A stretch of DNA of 64,000 nucleotides, taken from contig MGQW01000080.1 in NCBI GenBank assembly GCA_001798885.1, positions 1-64,000 of the forward strand. Reading direction: 5' to 3'. This document shows, piece after piece, positions 16,228-23,357 of the stretch (the stretch's first letter is position 1; the number at the start of each line of letters is the position of its first letter). This DNA is from Deltaproteobacteria bacterium RBG_16_64_85. Its GTDB lineage: Bacteria > Desulfobacterota > Deferrimicrobia > Deferrimicrobiales > Deferrimicrobiaceae. A program made the translations under genes and the position numbers. The notes under the pieces are model-generated. The model was given only the letters and a program-made list of their open reading frames with translations. It had not been told where the DNA came from and made no database searches.

Positions 16228-16725
16228 TCAAAAGTGGCAGGACCAGCATTCGATGGAAACGCCCCGGCTCCGGTGGCACTTTAGGCAGAATCCCATCGTG
16301 AACTCCTGCCGCTGGACCGCGATGTCCGCCTTGTCGATCACAGGGTGGCACGTAAGACAAGGCACTCCGGCGTTGACCATGCGGAAATGGGGGAAATAGT
16401 TGAAATCGGGAAACTCCGTCACCCGGTTCCAGGGGATCGGCTTCTTCTCCTTCCAGTACTGTGCGATCTTCCGGACTTCCGGGCTGTCCACCGCGATCAC
16501 CCGGTGGCACATCATGCACTTCTCCACGGAAGGGATCCCGGCGGAGGCGGACTTGGTCGCCGAGGAGTGACAGAAGAGGCAATCGATCCCGTAGTCCGTT
16601 ACGTGGACCTTGTGGCTGTACCGGATGGGCTGTGAATCCTTCGCGCGCGCGGCGGCCGCGGCGCCGAACAGAAGGAGAGCGAAAAGAGAGGCGGCGATGG
16701 CGGCCTGCCGTCGCGGTCGGGGCAT
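16228..16725 (-). CDS. actA: Pentaheme cytochrome c subunit, ActA-like
   Basis: This first gene of the act operon encodes 165 residues with an N-terminal signal or anchor (about residues 7-27, ending ARAKD). It has five heme motifs: CLFCH, CMMCH, CLTCH, CLKCH and CWSCH. IRYSHKVHV and other His residues could supply distal ligands. ActA of alternative complex III is a pentaheme protein of comparable design that takes electrons toward the soluble cytochrome. Eleven bases separate it from the molybdopterin-like gene. Confidence 0.85.
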   Translation of the reverse strand: MPRPRRQAAIAASLFALLLFGAAAAARAKDSQPIRYSHKVHVTDYGIDCLFCHSSATKSASAGIPSVEKCMMCHRVIAVDSPEVRKIAQYWKEKKPIPWNRVTEFPDFNYFPHFRMVNAGVPCLTCHPVIDKADIAVQRQEFTMGFCLKCHRSRGVSIECWSCHF

Positions 16726-16769
16726 CGGTCCTCTTCCGGTTCCCGGTTTACCTGCGATCCGTAAGTCTT

Positions 16770-16799
16770 GATTCTATCGCAATCGGAACAGGCGAACCA
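16770..16799 (-). promoter_or_regulatory. Candidate promoter of the act operon
   Basis: On the minus strand TTGGTT (16799-16794) and TAGAAT (16775-16770) are separated by 18 bp. The -10 lies about 45 bp before the actA start, in the 80-bp gap after the cupin gene. Confidence 0.45.
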
Positions 16800-16805
16800 A
16801 AATAA

Positions 16806-17159
16806 TTACCGAAGGCAGAGCTTCGCCGCGGGGATGACGCACAGGAAGTCGAAGGGTCCGTCTCCCGCGTTGGCGAAGGAATGCTCCTCGTCGGGCGCAA
16901 CGTAGACGAAGCTCCCCGATGCCACCTCCGTCTCCCCTCCCTTCCGCATCACCCTCCCTTTTCCGGAGAGAATGTAGACTTCATGCTCCCAAGGGTGGGT
17001 GTGGTACGGGGTACCGCCCCCCGGCGCCAGGGAAAAGTGGCGCATGGTGAACGTCGGTGCCCCGACATTATCCCCCATCAGGACCCGGAGGGAGACCCCG
17101 TTGGCTCCCGGGTCGGTGACCGGCTTCACCTCTACTTCCTCCCATCGCGAAACGTGCAT
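16806..17159 (-). CDS. Small cupin-domain protein
   Basis: A 117-residue single-domain cupin. Motif 1 is PYHTHPWEHEVYILSGKG, with two His and a Glu as metal ligands, and motif 2 is PDEEHSFANAG with the third His. It is soluble and has no other domain. Its start lies 3 bp after the stop of the DUF6306-like gene, so the pair is one transcript. Proteins of this kind act as metal-dependent sensors or small enzymes; the substrate is unknown. The location beside nitric-oxide reductase genes hints at a role in nitrosative or redox stress, which is inference only. Confidence 0.8.
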   Translation of the reverse strand: MHVSRWEEVEVKPVTDPGANGVSLRVLMGDNVGAPTFTMRHFSLAPGGGTPYHTHPWEHEVYILSGKGRVMRKGGETEVASGSFVYVAPDEEHSFANAGDGPFDFLCVIPAAKLCLR

Positions 17160-17162
17160 GCG

Positions 17163-17561
17163 TCACCCCGCAGGAAGAGACTTGCGGCACGCCTCTATAT
17201 TTACCACGTGCGCATCCCGCATGTCGGCGAAAAACGTCTTCTCGCCGGGCGTCATCTCCGCTTGCGGCAGTTCGTCGATCTTCCGCACCACCCACGCCTG
17301 CCCCTTGACGAGGAGCGCCAGCCGCTCGGCCTCGCCCGGAAGCGCCAGGACCTTGTCGGCGAACGGGCCGACCTTGCCGTGGGGCGCAGCCCCGCGCACC
17401 TCGATGAGTCGGTACAGCCCCGCGCAGAACCTCCCCTCGTCGTTGCGGAGGAACGTCAGGAAGTCCTTCTTTTCTCCCTGCGGCGCCTCGTCCGCCATCG
17501 CCGTCAGGCACTTCACCCCGGCGCGCTCGGCCTCCAGCAACTCCTGCATCCGCTCGATCAT
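17163..17561 (-). CDS. Ferritin-like helical protein resembling DUF6306
   Basis: The start is placed at the ATG at 17561, which has GAGGAGGTCGTG directly before it. The open frame upstream of it is unlike a protein. The 132-residue product is all helical, beginning MIERMQELLEAERAGVKCL, with acidic, His and Cys residues spaced along the helices (RNDEGRFCAGLYRLIE, FFADMRDAHVVNIEAC). This resembles the DUF6306 group, which I recall as ferritin-like; metal binding is not proven. It is followed at 3 bp by the cupin gene. It sits between the DUF1858 fusion and the act operon. Confidence 0.6.
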   Translation of the reverse strand: MIERMQELLEAERAGVKCLTAMADEAPQGEKKDFLTFLRNDEGRFCAGLYRLIEVRGAAPHGKVGPFADKVLALPGEAERLALLVKGQAWVVRKIDELPQAEMTPGEKTFFADMRDAHVVNIEACRKSLPAG

Positions 17562-17750
17562 CACGACCTCCTCGTCCCAGATCGTTTCGGCATTCGTTCC
17601 AAGAGATCTGCTTCGCAGTACCGACCCTCTCGTGCCCTCGCCTCCTGTACGGGCTGCGTGCCCCGCCTCGGCGGCTTCCACGGCCATGAATGGCCGCTCA
17701 TCCTCGCTGCTCGCTCGGCGCCGCCTCGGAGCTCGAACCCTACATGTCCA
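17562..17750. other. GC-rich non-coding block
   Basis: This gap between the DUF1858 fusion gene and the DUF6306-like gene is rich in GAGC/GCGAGC words and has a GGCCATTCATGGCC palindrome near 17680-17695. An open frame through it starts MAVEAAEAGHAARTGG and is low complexity, so I treat it as non-coding. Similar GC-rich text occurs at 18765-18850 and 39990-40200. Confidence 0.4.
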
Positions 17751-18704
17751 CTATAGCGGTTGGGTTCTCGCTCCCGCGGCGCGGTTCAGCTCCTCAAGAA
17801 TCCGCCGCTCGTCGATGTTGTGCATCATCGCGCTTTGCTTGACGCTCTCGGTCGCCTGCCCCGGGCAGGAGAAGCACCCTTCCCCGTAGTACTTCTTGAA
17901 CACCTTCACCGTTTCCGGATAGACGGTCAGGATGTCCCCGAGGATATTTTCACTCCCGATCGGTTCTCCCCTGGAGAGCCCTCCTTTTCGGGACGGCCCT
18001 GTCCGGGAGCCGGCCGCCGCGGCCGGTGCCACCTTCCCCGAAGCCGCAGCGATCAGGCGGGCGATCATCGGCTCGAGGTCGACGTTGTGCCTCTGGCACG
18101 CCATGCGAAGCGTGATCGGGATCTGCTTGACCTGCTCCCGGTGCTCGGGGTTGCCAAGGGAGGCGAACCCGTTCTCCACGAACACCTCCACCGTTTCCGG
18201 CCAGCGCGAGAGGATCTCGCCCACCCGCATGTCGGGGTGGATGTCCACGGGCGATGCGGCGGGCGGTTCCTGCCGGGCGGCTTCCGGGGGGGACTCCTCG
18301 TCCTCTTCGGCTTCCTCCGACGCAGCGGGAGCAAGGAGCATCGTCGCCCCCAGGTTGACCGCGAACAGTGCGACGGAGACCACCGAGAGTACGGCGAACA
18401 GGGTAAATCCCGTCGAAGGTCGCTCGGGGGACGTGGCCACCATGCCGATCAGCCCGATGTTGGCCAGGTAGAAATGGACGGGGACCCACGACGGCCAGCG
18501 AAGGATACGGCCGTTGAACCGGGGCAGGATGAAGTACCCGACCCCGTAGATCATCATCGCCATGAAGCCGAGCAGGTTGAAGTGGACGTGGGCGAATCTG
18601 GTCCATGAAGCCGTCTCGGCCGCTCCCATCCAGATCCCCAGGACGGCGGCCAGGAAAAAGTAACCGAGCGCTGCGACGACAAAGCCCTTGGTGTAGCGAT
18701 CCAT
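17751..18704 (-). CDS. Membrane protein fused to two DUF1858 domains, linked to NO reductase
   Basis: The 317-residue protein starts at the ATG at 18704 with a GGGAGGAACG site. The first 130 residues hold about four membrane helices with HVHFNLLG and VHFYLANIG, His-bearing motifs resembling the first helices of heme-copper oxidase/NorB subunit I or NnrS-type proteins. An acidic linker (EEAEEDEESPPEAA) leads to a first DUF1858 domain at about 158-215 (MRVGEILSRWPETVEVF) and a second at about 250-305 (ILGDILTVYPETVKVF) containing CFSCPGQ. DUF1858 is a small helical domain often found with redox proteins. Its position downstream of norCB suggests a role in NO reduction, NO sensing or metal-centre repair. 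I know no named protein of this architecture. Confidence 0.65.
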   Translation of the reverse strand: MDRYTKGFVVAALGYFFLAAVLGIWMGAAETASWTRFAHVHFNLLGFMAMMIYGVGYFILPRFNGRILRWPSWVPVHFYLANIGLIGMVATSPERPSTGFTLFAVLSVVSVALFAVNLGATMLLAPAASEEAEEDEESPPEAARQEPPAASPVDIHPDMRVGEILSRWPETVEVFVENGFASLGNPEHREQVKQIPITLRMACQRHNVDLEPMIARLIAAASGKVAPAAAAGSRTGPSRKGGLSRGEPIGSENILGDILTVYPETVKVFKKYYGEGCFSCPGQATESVKQSAMMHNIDERRILEELNRAAGARTQPL

Positions 18705-18718
18705 CGTTCCTCCCTATC

Positions 18719-18764
18719 GGGGACATTCCTGATTCATGCGCCTGAAATCGCGAGGAGTGTCCCC
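18719..18764. repeat. 46-bp inverted repeat, copy 1
   Basis: Arms GGGGACATTCCT (18719-18730) and AGGAGTGTCCCC (18753-18764) flank a 22-bp centre. The arms and the CCCGCCCG sequence after the right arm are the same as in the copy at 21029. It lies 15 bp upstream of the DUF1858-fusion gene start. Confidence 0.85.
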
Positions 18765-18938
18765 GCCCGCTTCGCCGCAAGCGGCTGCGCTGCCTCGCAG
18801 GGAGGCTCTCCCTCCGTCGCTCGCCTTGCGGTGAACCTGCAAGTCTGCGCTATCCCCTTGCCTTAAAGCTCCGTTCGACCCCCCCTGCTGCGTCCGCTTT
18901 GCCGCAATCGGCTTTTTTTAGATGCGCTTCCCTATAGT

Positions 18939-20267
18939 TTAGGCCCGGACCTTCGCCGGGCGCAGCGTCAGGAGGTCGATCACCGTGGTCAGCAGCCCCG
19001 CCAGGAAGGCGAAGCCGCAGAAGAACACGATCCCCATCCACAGCCGCATGTTCGACTGTGCCGTCATGAACCCCATCCCGAGCACCCGCTCGATGTAGCT
19101 CTGCAGGACGCCCGCCACGCCGAAGAACAGCCCCATCAGCATCATCGCGATGCACATCGTCCAGAACCCGAACTTCCCGCGGCGGTCGTCGTAGACCTCG
19201 ATCCCCTTGAGCTTGGGCATCGCATAGTAGAAGGTCATCAGGTTCAGAAGGGCGTAGGCGCCGAAGAACGCCAGATGGCCATGGGACGCGGTGACCTGCG
19301 AGCCGTGGGTGTAATAGTTGATCTGTGGAAGCGTGTGCATGAACCCAAAGATGCCGGCCCCGATGAAGTGATAGATCGCGCACCCCACCGCGTAGGTCCA
19401 GGTGAGGGGGTTCAGGATCTTCGCCTCGCGCTTCTTTACGTGCATGACGGTGTCGACGAGCATCAGGATGATCGGAAGCGGCTCCAGCGCGGAGAAGATC
19501 CCGCCGATCCAGAGCCAGTAGCGGGGAGCCCCGATCCAGTAGTAGTGGTGGCCCGTCCCGGCGATCCCCGTGAAGAGGAAGAGCCCGATCTCCACGTAGA
19601 GCCACTTCTCCACGACCTGCCGCTGGACGCCGGTGAGCTTCATCAGGACGAACGCGAAGATGGCCGCCGTGACGAGTTCCCAGGCGCCCTCCACCCAAAG
19701 GTGGATGACCCACCACCAGTAGTACCAGTCGATCACCTCATTCTTGTAGAAGGGGATCCCGAACAGGTAGAGCAGGGCGAGGAAGGTCAGCCCCCCCAGC
19801 AGCGTCCCCTGGATCGCGGTCCATCGGTTCGCCTTGATCATCGTCATCGCGATGTTGAAGAGGAAGATCAGCGCCCCGACCACGACGACGAGGTCGAGGG
19901 GCCGCGGGATCTCCAGGAGCGGACGCCCCTGCGTCCATCCGAAGAGGAAGCCGACCAGCGCGACGACGCCCGTGACGAGCAGGGCGATCAGCTGGAACCA
20001 GGCGAGCTTCTCTGAAAAGATCTCGGATTTCGTCTCTTCCGGGACGATGTAGTACGTCCCGCCCATGAATCCCAGGAGCATCCACAGCACGAGGAGATTC
20101 GTGTGCATGGCGCGCGCCGTGGCGAACGGGAAAACGTCGACGACCGACTGGGGGACCGTCCAGGTATAGCTGTACGCAAGGTACAGCCCCAGGAAGATCT
20201 GGAGCACGAACAGCGGCAGCGCCGCCGCGAAGTACCAGTAGGCGATTTTCTGCGAGCGGTATTCCAT
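18939..20267 (-). CDS. norB: Nitric oxide reductase subunit B (cNOR catalytic subunit)
   Basis: The 442-residue protein has about twelve membrane helices. Conserved residues of the heme-copper oxidase/NOR family are all present: His55 (ARAMHTN) and His331 as likely low-spin heme ligands, His329 for the high-spin heme, and His189, His240 and His241 for the non-heme iron. The catalytic Glu193 is in HLWVEGAWEL, a NOR signature. The length is that of the short cytochrome-c-dependent NOR rather than the quinol-dependent type, and norC precedes it by 10 bp. It reduces two NO to N2O at the membrane. AAGGAGGGAACG precedes the ATG and overlaps the norC stop region. Confidence 0.93.
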   Translation of the reverse strand: MEYRSQKIAYWYFAAALPLFVLQIFLGLYLAYSYTWTVPQSVVDVFPFATARAMHTNLLVLWMLLGFMGGTYYIVPEETKSEIFSEKLAWFQLIALLVTGVVALVGFLFGWTQGRPLLEIPRPLDLVVVVGALIFLFNIAMTMIKANRWTAIQGTLLGGLTFLALLYLFGIPFYKNEVIDWYYWWWVIHLWVEGAWELVTAAIFAFVLMKLTGVQRQVVEKWLYVEIGLFLFTGIAGTGHHYYWIGAPRYWLWIGGIFSALEPLPIILMLVDTVMHVKKREAKILNPLTWTYAVGCAIYHFIGAGIFGFMHTLPQINYYTHGSQVTASHGHLAFFGAYALLNLMTFYYAMPKLKGIEVYDDRRGKFGFWTMCIAMMLMGLFFGVAGVLQSYIERVLGMGFMTAQSNMRLWMGIVFFCGFAFLAGLLTTVIDLLTLRPAKVRA

Positions 20268-20277
20268 CGTTCCCTCC

Positions 20278-20979
20278 TTATTTCAGGCTCGAAAGGAATT
20301 TCGCCGCTTCCTGGAGCTCGCGGTTCGTGAGCTCCTTCTGCGGCGGCATCATCGCTTTCGGGTTGACGCTCTTGGGATCCCGGACGTAGTGTTCGATCTG
20401 CTCCATCGACAGCTTGCGGCCGACGGTGTCCAGGGCCGGGCCGAACGTCCCCCCCGTCCCGTGGAGCGAGTGGCAGTTCATGCACCCCTTCGTCTGGAAG
20501 ACCGCTGCGCCGGGCGACACGCCCACCGAGGCGACCATCGCCTGCTCCCCGCGGGAAAGGCGCTTCTTGCTGTCCTGGGGCGGCCAGTCGTTGTTGTTGA
20601 CCTCCCCCACCCACTTGAAGAAGGAGACCATATCCGCGATCTCGGCGTCGGAGGCGTGCACGTTTTGCATCTTCCGCCAGGAGTTGGCGAACGCTTTTTC
20701 CGGGCTCTTGATCCGGTAGCGCACCCCCTCCTCCCCGATGCGCTGCACCACCCGGGTCAGATCGGGGGCGTAGTAGGCGCCGAATCCCAGGATCGTGTGG
20801 CAGTCGTTGCAGTTGTACTTCTCGAAGGCGCGCTTGCCCGCCACGACACGGTCGTCCAGCTTGTCCGCGTTCGACAGGACGGCCACCTGCCGGTGGGTGT
20901 CCCACGTGGCCGCCAGGAACAGGATCGCCGAGGAAACCGTTCCCAGCAGGAAGATCCAGAAGGCCACTTTCTTGGTCAT
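20278..20979 (-). CDS. norC: Nitric oxide reductase subunit C, diheme variant
   Basis: The start is the ATG at 20979 with AAGGAGGT six bases before it; the longer frame would read through this site. The 233-residue protein has an N-terminal membrane anchor (about 6-24), then a cytochrome c domain with CNDCH (57-61) and the NorC-type sequence HTILGFGAYYAPDL. A second heme motif, CMNCH (166-170), lies in a C-terminal cytochrome domain followed by MMPPQ. Ordinary NorC is monoheme and about 150 residues, so the second domain is an extension that may accept electrons from a periplasmic cytochrome such as ActE. It is cotranscribed with norB. Confidence 0.9.
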   Translation of the reverse strand: MTKKVAFWIFLLGTVSSAILFLAATWDTHRQVAVLSNADKLDDRVVAGKRAFEKYNCNDCHTILGFGAYYAPDLTRVVQRIGEEGVRYRIKSPEKAFANSWRKMQNVHASDAEIADMVSFFKWVGEVNNNDWPPQDSKKRLSRGEQAMVASVGVSPGAAVFQTKGCMNCHSLHGTGGTFGPALDTVGRKLSMEQIEHYVRDPKSVNPKAMMPPQKELTNRELQEAAKFLSSLK

Positions 20980-21028
20980 TCCGTAACCTCCTTTTTTTCC
21001 GGTTGAAGGTCCATCATTTCCCTTTGTC

Positions 21029-21074
21029 GGGGACATTCCTGGTTTCATCGCCTAGGATAACAAGGAGTGTCCCC
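21029..21074. repeat. 46-bp inverted repeat, copy 2
   Basis: Arms GGGGACATTCCT (21029-21040) and AGGAGTGTCCCC (21063-21074) flank a 22-bp centre, the same spacing as copy 1. It lies 49 bp upstream of norC, between norC and the FNR-type box. Confidence 0.85.
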
Positions 21075-21127
21075 GCCCGTTGCCCGAAGAATGGAGTCAG
21101 GGTAGGACGGTTCGGGGCGTGTGCGCC

Positions 21128-21141
21128 TTGATGCACGTCAA
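21128..21141. promoter_or_regulatory. FNR/DNR-type regulator box
   Basis: TTGAT-GCAC-GTCAA matches the FNR-family consensus TTGAT-N4-ATCAA with a single G for A change, a common variant in denitrification promoters. It lies in the divergent region, about 98 bp before the carbonic anhydrase start and 149 bp before norC. It may control either or both genes in response to low oxygen or NO. No CRP/FNR-family regulator gene is in the window. Confidence 0.65.
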
Positions 21142-21238
21142 GCATCCTGAAAATTATGTGAATTGCGAAGAATCCGCTTGTTGGATGCGGTATTCCGCAT
21201 CATATTACCAGTACCCGGAAAGTGCAACGGAGGGCGGC

Positions 21239-21880
21239 GTGCAGAAGCTGATCGCGGGGATCCACAGGTTCCGGAAGCAGTACTGGAGCGAGAACCGGCA
21301 GCTGTTCGAACGGCTGGCCGAGCAGGGTCAAACCCCGGAAGCGCTGTTCATCACCTGCTGCGACTCGCGCGTGGACCCGGTGGTGATCACCCACGGCAAG
21401 CCGGGGGACCTCTTCGTCTTCAAGAACATGGGGAACTTCGTCCCCCCCTACTCGGAGAACCCGCTCGAAGGCACCGGGGTGGCGGCGGCGGTGGAGTATG
21501 CCGTCGCGCACCTGCAGGTGCGGGACATCATCGTCTGCGGCCATTCCGACTGCGGAGCGATGAAGGCCTTGTACAGCGACCGTTCGCACTACGCCGACAC
21601 CCCCCATATCGGGGAGTGGCTGAAATACGGCGAGCGCACGATGCGGATGGTCACCGAAAGCTATCCCGAACTGTCCAGGGAGGAACGGCTGAAGATCACC
21701 CCCAAGGAGAACGTCCTCGTCCAGATGGAGAACCTGAGGACCTTCCCGGTCGTCCTGAAGGCGGTGAAAGAGGGTCGGCTCCATGTCCACGCGTGGTTTT
21801 TCGATATCCGGATGGGCCGTGTCTACAGCTATTCCCCCGAGAAGGAGCAGTACGAGCCGATCGGTTATGAGGAAGGGTAG
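21239..21880 (+). CDS. Beta-class carbonic anhydrase
   Basis: The start is the GTG at 21239, preceded by GGAGGGCGGC; the longer frame back to 21080 would run through the FNR-type box. The 213-residue protein has the zinc ligands Cys41 (CDSR), His102 and Cys105 (CGHSDCG), and the Asp42-Arg44 dyad. GTGVAAAVEYAV is the usual helix of the family. It interconverts CO2 and bicarbonate in the cytosol. It is divergent from norC and shares its regulatory region; a separate link to NO metabolism is not obvious. Confidence 0.9.
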   Translation: MQKLIAGIHRFRKQYWSENRQLFERLAEQGQTPEALFITCCDSRVDPVVITHGKPGDLFVFKNMGNFVPPYSENPLEGTGVAAAVEYAVAHLQVRDIIVCGHSDCGAMKALYSDRSHYADTPHIGEWLKYGERTMRMVTESYPELSREERLKITPKENVLVQMENLRTFPVVLKAVKEGRLHVHAWFFDIRMGRVYSYSPEKEQYEPIGYEEG

Positions 21881-21964
21881 GCTGCGGAGGGGACGGGAGG
21901 AAACCGCCCCATCCCGGAGGGAATCCCACGGGATGTCGGGACGGAGATCACCGGGAGACGGACG

Positions 21965-23347
21965 ATGAGCGAGTTCCGCGTGGAAAAGGACTCGATGGGC
22001 GAGGTTCAGGTTCCGGCGGAGGCGTACTTCGGGGCGCAGACGCGCCGCGCCGTCGAAAACGGCCCCGTGAGCGACGCCCCCATGCCCCTGCCGGTGGTAC
22101 ACGCCGTGGCGATGATCAAGGGGCTGGGCGCCGAGGTCAACGCGGGGCTGGGCATTCTTCCTCCGAACCTGGCGGAATCGATCTCCCGGGCCGCCCGAGA
22201 GGTGCTGGAGGGGAAGTTCGACAAGGAGTTCGTTCTCGATGTCTTCCAGACCGGGTCGGGGACCTCGACCAACATGAACGTCAACGAGGTGCTCGCCAAC
22301 CGGGCCAACGAACTGCTGGGGCGGCCCAAGGGGAGCTACGCGCCGGTCCACCCCAACGACCACGTCAACCGGTGCCAGTCCAGCAACGACATCATCCCGT
22401 CGGCCATCCGGATCGCGGCGCGCAGGCAGCTCTCCGGCTCCCTCCTCCCGGCCCTTGAGCTGCTGCGGGACGCCCTGGCGGCGAAGTCGCGGGAGTTCTC
22501 CGACATCCTGAAGATCGGCAGGACCCACCTGCAGGATGCGGTCCCCGTGACCCTGGGCCAGGAGTTCTCCGGTTACGCCTCCCAGGTGGACCACGGGATC
22601 CGCCGGATCCGCGCGACGTTTCAGGACCTGGAGGAGCTTCCGCTGGGTGGGACCGCCGTCGGTACGGGCCTGAACGCCCACCCCGAGTTCGGCGCGAGGA
22701 CCGTCGCGGAGATCGACACGGTCACCGGCATCCCGTTCCGGCCGGCGGAGAACCGTTTCGAGGCGATGGGCGCGCAGGATCCCCTCGTCTCGGTGAGCGG
22801 CGCGCTGAAAACGATGGCGGCCTCCCTCATCAAGATCTGCCACGACCTGAGGCTCCTTTCCTCCGGCCCGCGGTGCGGGATCGGGGAGATCGACCTGCCA
22901 TCGCTCCAGCCGGGGTCCTCCATCATGCCCGGGAAGGTCAACCCGGTGATCCTGGAGATCGGGATCCAGGCGGGCGCGCAGGTGATCGGGAACGACGTGG
23001 TGGTGACCCTTGGCGGCTCGCTCGGCGTTCTGGAGCTCAACGTGATGCTCCCCGTCATGGCCCGCAACCTTCTCGAGTCGATCGGGCTTCTCTCCGCCGC
23101 GTCACGCCTTCTGGCGGAACGGTGTGTTTCCGGGATCACGCCCAACCGGAAGCGGTGCGCGGAGCTGATCGAACAGAGCCTGGCGATGGTGACCCCGCTG
23201 GCCGTCAAGATCGGGTACAACCAGGCCGCGCAGCTTGCGCACGAGGCCTACCACGGCGGCAAGACGATCCGTATCCTACTGAAAGAAAAAGGGTTTCTGG
23301 CGGATGCCGAGATCGAGCGCGTACTCGATCCCAAGGGGATGATATAA
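21965..23347 (+). CDS. fumC: Class II fumarate hydratase
   Basis: The 460-residue protein carries the fumarase/aspartase signature GSSIMPGKVNPV and the other conserved blocks: FQTGSGTSTNMN, HPNDHVNRCQSSND and GRTHLQDAVPVTLGQEFSGY. These place it in the class II, iron-independent fumarases rather than the aspartases, although the two are close relatives. It hydrates fumarate to malate in the TCA cycle. The gene starts 84 bp after the carbonic anhydrase and ends 10 bp before the YdjM-like gene, so it may be cotranscribed with either. Confidence 0.92.
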   Translation: MSEFRVEKDSMGEVQVPAEAYFGAQTRRAVENGPVSDAPMPLPVVHAVAMIKGLGAEVNAGLGILPPNLAESISRAAREVLEGKFDKEFVLDVFQTGSGTSTNMNVNEVLANRANELLGRPKGSYAPVHPNDHVNRCQSSNDIIPSAIRIAARRQLSGSLLPALELLRDALAAKSREFSDILKIGRTHLQDAVPVTLGQEFSGYASQVDHGIRRIRATFQDLEELPLGGTAVGTGLNAHPEFGARTVAEIDTVTGIPFRPAENRFEAMGAQDPLVSVSGALKTMAASLIKICHDLRLLSSGPRCGIGEIDLPSLQPGSSIMPGKVNPVILEIGIQAGAQVIGNDVVVTLGGSLGVLELNVMLPVMARNLLESIGLLSAASRLLAERCVSGITPNRKRCAELIEQSLAMVTPLAVKIGYNQAAQLAHEAYHGGKTIRILLKEKGFLADAEIERVLDPKGMI

Positions 23348-23357
23348 TTAAAAACTT

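Noticed and set aside
13742-16399. An 885-codon plus-strand frame opposite the act operon
   Set aside because: It is rich in Arg, Gly and Pro with no motif. The minus-strand genes have cluster-binding Cys and a twin-arginine signal.
17562-17687. 42-residue N-terminal extension of the DUF6306-like protein
   Set aside because: The peptide is low complexity in a GC-rich block and the internal ATG has a strong Shine-Dalgarno.
18909-18930. GCCGCAATCGGC followed by a T-run as a terminator
   Set aside because: The stem has only four pairs and it points along the plus strand, where no gene ends.
21080-21238. Upstream extension of the carbonic anhydrase to 21080
   Set aside because: It would place the FNR-type box inside the coding sequence, its residues do not fit the family, and GTG at 21239 has a good ribosome-binding site.
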